Assembly (NCBI RefSeq): GCF_037975245.1
Contig: NC_092569.1
Location: 10,585,001-10,649,000, forward strand
Direction of reading: 5' to 3'
Source of the DNA: Apostichopus japonicus
Lineage: Eukaryota > Echinodermata > Holothuroidea > Aspidochirotida > Stichopodidae
Length of the DNA: 64,000 nucleotides
This document shows positions 57,737 through 64,000 of this stretch, piece by piece. The notes under the pieces are model-generated. The model searched no databases and was not told where the DNA came from. It saw only the letters and a list, made by a program, of their open reading frames with translations. The position numbers and the translations under genes were made by a program. Numbering within the stretch: the first letter of the stretch is position 1; each line of letters opens with the position of its first letter.

Positions 57737-59567
57737 CAGTTGTAGAAACATAAATTCGAATGTATACTTTATCATTAGTAATGTTAACGCATAAAGCACA
57801 AGCGCTGAAAGCTCGTGCCTGTATTACATTCCATTGAACAAAGATTTCGTGCTGCAGGAGGGGGGGGGGGGAGGGGGTCTGTAATACTAACTGCGCCAAA
57901 TGTAACAAAACAACTTCATCTGTTTAGTTTTTGGAAGATATGATAAAAAAAAAGTATAAATGAGGAATTGTCGAATTACGATAGTTCTTGCGATTCCTGC
58001 TAATGGAAAGCATCTTCTTAGAATAAAAGACTATCAATAATTACTCCATAATTAACTTTAAATTTGGTGAAGAGATTTGGAGGGTGCATTACTGTGATCT
58101 TCAACAAGGTTGGGCGTGAACAATACTCGTTGAGTTTCGTAAACTGTCTGGAAACTGACGACTAAAAACATTACGAAATGAGGCTCCACTCTAGAAACGG
58201 TCCACATCATTTCTTTACTTTTATTTGTGAGAATCCTCCTTTAAATGCCCCCACCGCCCCCCCCCCCCCCCCAAATCGACAGTGTTTTACATTAGTACCA
58301 ATTTGGTGTACAAACAAGTAGAATGAATGGTGCGTTACAAGTATTATTATAAAGCTAATTGTTAACTAATTTCTTGACAAAAATGATACCAAATGATATT
58401 TGCGAGAAACCGAAACAGCCAGGGCGTTCAAGTTAAACCAATATATAAAAAAACACAAGAACTGTCTTCATAAATTCGCACAGGGATGGACGGCGCTATG
58501 TAATAGAGGGCGCAATATCACATTTGTTACCAACATAAATACCCACAGGCCCCATTGTAAAATGAATAAAATCTAGTCTGTCGAAGAGCTGTATCGGGGT
58601 CGGGGTTGAGGAAACCTCGGTATATATGCATTTTTTTTACTGTAGTTATTGTGGCATATTTATCATAGAGCTCGTTGTACCTGGTATGTATGTTCTCTCG
58701 TCACAAAACAAATAGAAAACAGCTTTTTGACAGATTTTGATACAGTTTATTGATTTATTTCTTACTAAAGTAGTAAAATCCACTAACATTGTAGACTGAT
58801 ATAGACTAAACATGTTTTTTCTCAACCAAACGAATGTTATAACGTGGAAAATTATGAAAGGTTTCAAGTCACTGTTAACATTTCTCATCTACTGATATGA
58901 ACAGTTTATACGTACATTAAAAAAAAATAAAAAATGGTCGAATCGAATGCATTTATTTTTTGCTGATTAACCTCTACGTCGCAGAAAAATCTAGCTTCTG
59001 GGCGCGATCCAGGGTAGGTGTGTAACCCACCCATTTTTGTACCCCCCCACCCCCGAAAATTAAAATTGCTTATAGGCCTATATACTAACACAACCTGGCG
59101 TGTATAGACCTACTCATATACCTAACTTATAACCAAATATGCCCCAGAGTGATACATTTCACACATCCCCTAGCTGAGGGGGTGGCTAGAAAAAACCCAT
59201 TTCCATATCCTTCCTTTTAAAATCTGCTATTACAATTTGTTCGAGAAATACTCGCTAGGTTTGTTAAAATTGCCGACCAAATGCAAAAAAATATTTGAAA
59301 AAAAAAGAGACTATAGAGAGCAAACGCCTGGTTGAAACGCTCATGAATACATGGCACCGCCGTGTAACAGGTTTTTAGAGGGCGTTGTCTAACATCTGTG
59401 TTAATATGCGGCTCTGTTTGTGTGAGTCTAAAGCTGCATTTTGCGTTAGAAATTACTTTTTTTTTTTACTTTCGAAATTGGCTTCGGAATCCAATGCTAT
59501 ATTTTCATCGCACTGGGAGGGAGAGCTTCGGGGTCCAATGTGCAGATCATACTTTGAGGGACCTAAT

Positions 59568-59616
<49 letters not shown>

Positions 59617-60558
59617 ATATATTTATATAGTAAGCAAGGAAAACTTTGACAATATTATAAGCGCACATTTTCAGTTATTCAGTGTTGTTTAAAAAATGGT
59701 GAATGTGCCATCGGGCCTTTAACCTGTTACCTATCTGTCAGTGTGATGTCTATAGCATATATTCTAACTATATTTCAAAGTGCGTTGCTATTTACGATTG
59801 TACTTTTAATAACACAATTAAGGGCCTGTTATTTTAAGGACGCACAGCGATCACTATATTTCTATATATAACTCAATTGAGAGAGATATATGTTTATTTA
59901 TGTCTCCAATTTAAGCGCGCCCTGCGTCACAGGTATGGACTCCCCAGTTTTGATTGAGGTTGGGAAATTAATAGCGGAAACGACCAATCAAATTGTTCAC
60001 TTCGATAAACGTCATTGCTCACATGACCGCGTATTTATGCTATACGGTACCTCTTAACAGTATAACATTGCTTGGTTACTATATATTTAAAAAATAATTA
60101 GCGGCGTGACTATCAATGGGAGACTGAAAGTTGGTTTTTGTTGGGTTCGGTGGGGATGGGGGAGGGGGTCGGGAGGAGAGGGATGGGAAGTGAAAGTTGT
60201 ACAGATTTTGCGGATTACTGTGAAACAGCCTAGTGTTTCTTTGCTTAGCTTAAAATCTGCTAATATTATGAAGCTTTAGTTACATCCGTCGAAAAGTTAC
60301 TCTCTGTTGAAATCAGGGAGTTGTTTAGGATTGAAACGTTGCACTGCTTTACGGCTCTACATTACTGTATCAAATATACAATGTCCATATACATTGTACG
60401 CTGTAGTAGTGCATTCCTAACCCTAACCCTAACCCTAACCCTAACCCTAACCCTAACCCTAACCCTAACCCTAACCCTAACCCTAACCCTAACCCTAACC
60501 CTAACCCTAACCCTAACCCTAACCCTAACCCTAACCCTAACCCTAACCCTATCCCTAA
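57737..60558. repeat. Telomere-linked tandem unit 1
   Basis: A 2,822-bp unit begins CAGTTGTAGAAACATAAATT and ends in a 143-bp CCCTAA array. Its 2,679-bp unique part is near-identical in order and sequence to unit 2, with scattered substitutions and small indels. It contains poly-G/poly-C runs, a TA-TG microsatellite (about 59571-59618) and a G-rich block (60149-60188) able to form a G-quadruplex. No coding potential is seen. The DNA immediately left of it is not telomeric. Confidence 0.92.
60416..60558 (+). repeat. Interstitial telomeric array 1, (CCCTAA)n
   Basis: About 24 nearly perfect CCCTAA repeats, with one CCCTAT variant just before the last unit. The G-rich TTAGGG strand is the minus strand and points left. 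Confidence 0.98.
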
Positions 60559-62359
60559 CAGTTGTAGAAACATAAATTCGAATGTATACTTTATCATTAG
60601 TAATGTTAACGCATAAAGCACGAGCGCTGAAAGCTCGTGCCTGTATTACATTCCATTGAACAAAGATTTCGTGCTGCAGGAGGGGGGAGGGGGTCTGTAA
60701 TACTAACTGCGCCAAATGTAACAAAACAACTTCATCTGTTTAGTTTTTGGAAGATATGATAAAAAAAAAAAAATGAGGAATTGTCGAATTACGATAGTTC
60801 TTGCGATTCCTGCTAATGGAAAGCATCTTCTTAGAATAAAAGACTATCAATAATTACTCCATAATTAACTTTAAATTTGGTGAAGAGATTTGGAGGGTGC
60901 ATTAACTGTGATCTTCAACAAGGTTGGGCGTGAACAATACTCGTTGAGTTTCGTAAACTGTCTGGAAACTGACGACTAAAAACATTACGAAATGAGGCTC
61001 CACTCTAGAAACGGTCCACATCATTTCTTTACTTTTATTTGTGAGAATCCTCCTTTAAATGCCCCCACCCCCCCCCCAAATCGACGGTGTTTACATTAGT
61101 ACCAATTTGGTGTAAAAACAATTAGAATGAATTGTGCGTTGCAAGTATCATTATAAAGCTATAATGTTAACTAATTTCTTGACAAAAATTATACCAAATG
61201 ATATTTGCGAGAAACCGAAACAGCCAGGGCGGTCAAGTTAAACCAAAATATAGAAAACACAAGAACTGTCTTCATAAATTCGCACAGGGAAGGCTATATG
61301 TAATAGAGGGCGCAATATCACATTTGTAACCAAAATAAATACCCGCAGGCCCCATTGTAAAATGTATAAAATCTAGTCTGTCGAAGAGCTGTATCGGGGT
61401 CGGGGTTGAGGAAACCTCGGTATATATGCATTTTTTTTACTGTAGTTATTGTGGCATATTTATCATAGAGCTCGTTGTACCTGGTATGTATGTTCTCTCG
61501 TCACAAAACAAATAGAAAACAGCTTTTTGACAGATTTTGATTCAATTTATTTATTTATTTCTTACTAAAGTAGTAAAATCCACTAACATTGTAGACTATG
61601 ATATAGACTAAACATGTTTTTTCTCAACCAAACGAATGTTATAACGTGGAAAATTATGAAAGGTTTCAAGTTACTCTTAACATTTCTCATCTACTGATTT
61701 GAACAGTTTATACGTACATTAAAAAAAAAAAAAATGGTCGAATCGAATGCATTTATTTTTTGCTGATTAACCTCTGCTTCGCAGAAAAATCTAGTTGCAG
61801 GGCGCGATCCAAAGTAGGTGTGTAACCCCCTTTTTTGTACCCCCCCCCCGAAAATTTAAAATTGCTTATAGGCTTATATACTAACACAACCTTGTGTATA
61901 GACCTTTTCATAGACCTAACTTATAACCTAATATGCCCCAGACTACAACATTTCACACATCCCCTAGCTGAGGGGGTGGCTAGAAGAACCCCATTTCCAT
62001 ATACCCTTCCTTTTATAATCTTCTTGTAAAATTTGGTTCGATTAATACTCGCTAGGTTTGTTAAAATTGCCGACCAAATGCAAAATACTATTTGAAAGAA
62101 AGAGAGTAGAGAGCAAACGCCTTGTTGAAACGCCCATGAATACATGGCACTGCCGTGTAACAGGTTTTTAGGGGCACTGTCTAACATCTGTGTTAATATG
62201 CGGCTCTGTTTGTGTGAGTCTAAAGCTGCATTTTGCGTTAGAAATTACATTTTTTTTTTACTTTCGAAATTGGCTTCGGAATCCAATGCTATATTTTCAT
62301 CGCACTGGGAGGGAGAACTTCGGGGTCCAATGTGCAGCTCATACTTTGAGGGACCTAAT

Positions 62360-62458
<99 letters not shown>

Positions 62459-63806
62459 ATATTTATATAGTAAACAAGGAAAACTTTGACAATATTATAA
62501 GCGCACATTTTCAGTTATTCAGTGTTGTTTGAAAAATGGTGAATGTGCCATCGGGCCTTTAACCTGTTACCTATCAGTATCTGTCAGTGTGATGTCTATA
62601 GCATATATTCTAACTATATTTCAAAGTGCGTTGCTATTTACGATTGTACTTTTAATAACACAATTTAGGGCCTGTTATTTTAAGGACGCACAGCGATCAC
62701 TATATTTCTATATATAACTCAATTGAGAGAGATATATGTATATTTATGTCTCCAATTTAAGTGCGCCCTGCGTCACAGGTATGGACTCCCCAGTTTTGAT
62801 TGAGGTTGGGAAATTAATAGCGGAAACGACCAATCAAATTGTTCACTTCGATAAACGTCATTGCTCACATGACCGCGTATTTATGCTATACGGTACCTCT
62901 TAACAGTATAACATTGCTTGGTTACTATATATTTAAAAAATAATTAGCGGCGTGACTATCAATGGGAGACTGAAAGTTGGTTTTTGTTGGGTTCGGTGGG
63001 GATGGGGGAGGGGGTCGGGAGGAGAGGGATGGGAAGTGAAAGTTGTACAGATTTTGCGGATTACTGTGAAACAGCCTAGTGTTTCTTTGCTTAGCTTAAA
63101 ATCTGCTAATATTATGAAGCTTTAGTTACATCCGTCGAAAAGTTACACTCTGTTGAAATCAGGGAGTTGTTTAGGATTGAAACGTTGCACTGCTTTACGG
63201 CTCTACATTACTGTATCAAATATACAATGTCCATATACATTGTACGCTGTAGTAGTCTAACCCTAACCCTAACCCTAACCCTAACCCTAACCCTAACCCT
63301 AACCCTAACCCTAACCCTAACCCTAACCCTAACCCTAACCCTAACCCTAACCCTAACCCTAACCCTAACCCTAACCCTAACCCTAACCCTAACCCTAACC
63401 CTAACCCTAACCCTAACCCTAACCCTAACCCTAACCCTAACCCTAACCCTAACCCTAACCCTAACCCTAACCCTAACCCTAACCCTAACCCTAACCCTAA
63501 CCCTAACCCTAACCCTAACCCTAACCCTAACCCTAACCCTAACCCTAACCCTAACCCTAACCCTAACCCTAACCCTAACCCTAACCCTAACCCTAACCCT
63601 AACCCTAACCCTAACCCTAACCCTAACCCTAACCCTAACCCTAACCCTAACCCTAACCCTAACCCTAACCCTAACCCTAACCCTAACCCTAACCCTAACC
63701 CTAACCCTAACCCTAACCCTAACCCTAACCCTAACCCTAACCCTAACCCTAACCCTAACCCTAACCCTAACCCTAACCCTAACCCTAACCCTAACCCTAT
63801 CCCTAA
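60559..63806. repeat. Telomere-linked tandem unit 2
   Basis: A 3,248-bp unit with the same start (CAGTTGTAGAAACATAAATT) and the same internal order as unit 1: poly-G, poly-C, TA-TG microsatellite (about 62362-62460, longer than in unit 1), G-rich block (62996-63035), then a 551-bp CCCTAA array. Length differences from unit 1 come mainly from the microsatellite and the telomeric array. Confidence 0.93.
63256..63806 (+). repeat. Interstitial telomeric array 2, (CCCTAA)n
   Basis: About 92 essentially perfect CCCTAA repeats, again with a single CCCTAT variant immediately before the final unit and the CAGTTG junction. Confidence 0.98.
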
Positions 63807-64000
63807 CAGTTGTAGAAACATAAATTCGAATGTATACTTTATCATTAGTAATGTTAACGCATAAAGCACGAGCGCTGAAAGCTCGTGCCTGTATTACATT
63901 CCATTGAACAAAGATTTCGTGCTGCAGGAGGGGGGAGGGGGTCTGTAATACTAACTGCGCCAAATGTAACAAAACAACTTCATCTGTTTAGTTTTTGGAA
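63807..64000. repeat. Telomere-linked tandem unit 3 (runs off the window)
   Basis: The first 194 bp match the start of unit 2, including the GCTGCAGGAGGGGGGAGGGG stretch, showing the tandem array continues beyond the window. Confidence 0.92.

Noticed and set aside
63167-63972. Long frames of 217-254 codons reading Leu-Thr, Val-Arg or Leu-Gly repeats
   Set aside because: They are translations of the CCCTAA telomeric array in several frames on both strands, not proteins. The same applies to 60321-60724.

Overview
This window is nuclear DNA of an intron-bearing animal. Telomere-type CCCTAA/TTAGGG arrays, long AT-rich introns, many microsatellites, THAP, hAT and LINE relics and a tRNA-headed SINE all fit a marine invertebrate deuterostome. 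The many AGGCCTA/CTAGGC words and the repeat style remind me of sea cucumbers and other echinoderms, but that is an impression, not a proof. There are no operons or bacterial features.

Left part (1-18,830): a head-to-head pair of housekeeping genes. UTP23 (minus strand, 3 exons, 256 aa, small-subunit processome) and EIF3H (plus strand, 7 exons, 328 aa, translation initiation) diverge from a 2.2-kb spacer. EIF3H and UTP23 are also divergent neighbours in human 8q24, so this looks like ancient microsynteny joining ribosome assembly to translation initiation. The spacer carries an 866-bp foldback-type element, and a roughly 385-410 bp sequence occurs in direct orientation in the first introns of both genes. 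EIF3H intron 1 also holds a tRNA-Leu(UAA) gene with an unexpected G at the discriminator position, and a complete non-autonomous hAT element with 8-bp target duplications. Intron 2 holds a decayed LINE reverse-transcriptase 3' end.

Middle part (18,830-41,300): gene-poor. It holds a candidate signal-peptide first exon (23,029-23,119) downstream of a cluster of CRE motifs, a 1,446-bp TTAA-flanked DNA transposon with a frameshifted THAP domain and an opposing P2X7-like N-terminal reading frame, a four-copy minisatellite, a GC/CpG-rich island, and several strong regulatory-type motifs (a canonical DR5 nuclear-receptor site, an RFX X-box and a palindrome).

Right part (41,300-64,000): an apparently intronless SPSB3-like SPRY/SOCS-box gene on the minus strand, then about 15 kb of AT-rich DNA with TA microsatellites and a SINE. 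Last comes the most unusual structure: a tandem array of about 2.7-kb units, each ending in an interstitial telomeric (CCCTAA)n tract of 143 and 551 bp, with a third unit running off the end. The arrangement resembles the telomere/unique-sequence concatemers known from telomerase-independent (ALT-type) telomere maintenance, or a healed and re-fused chromosome end.
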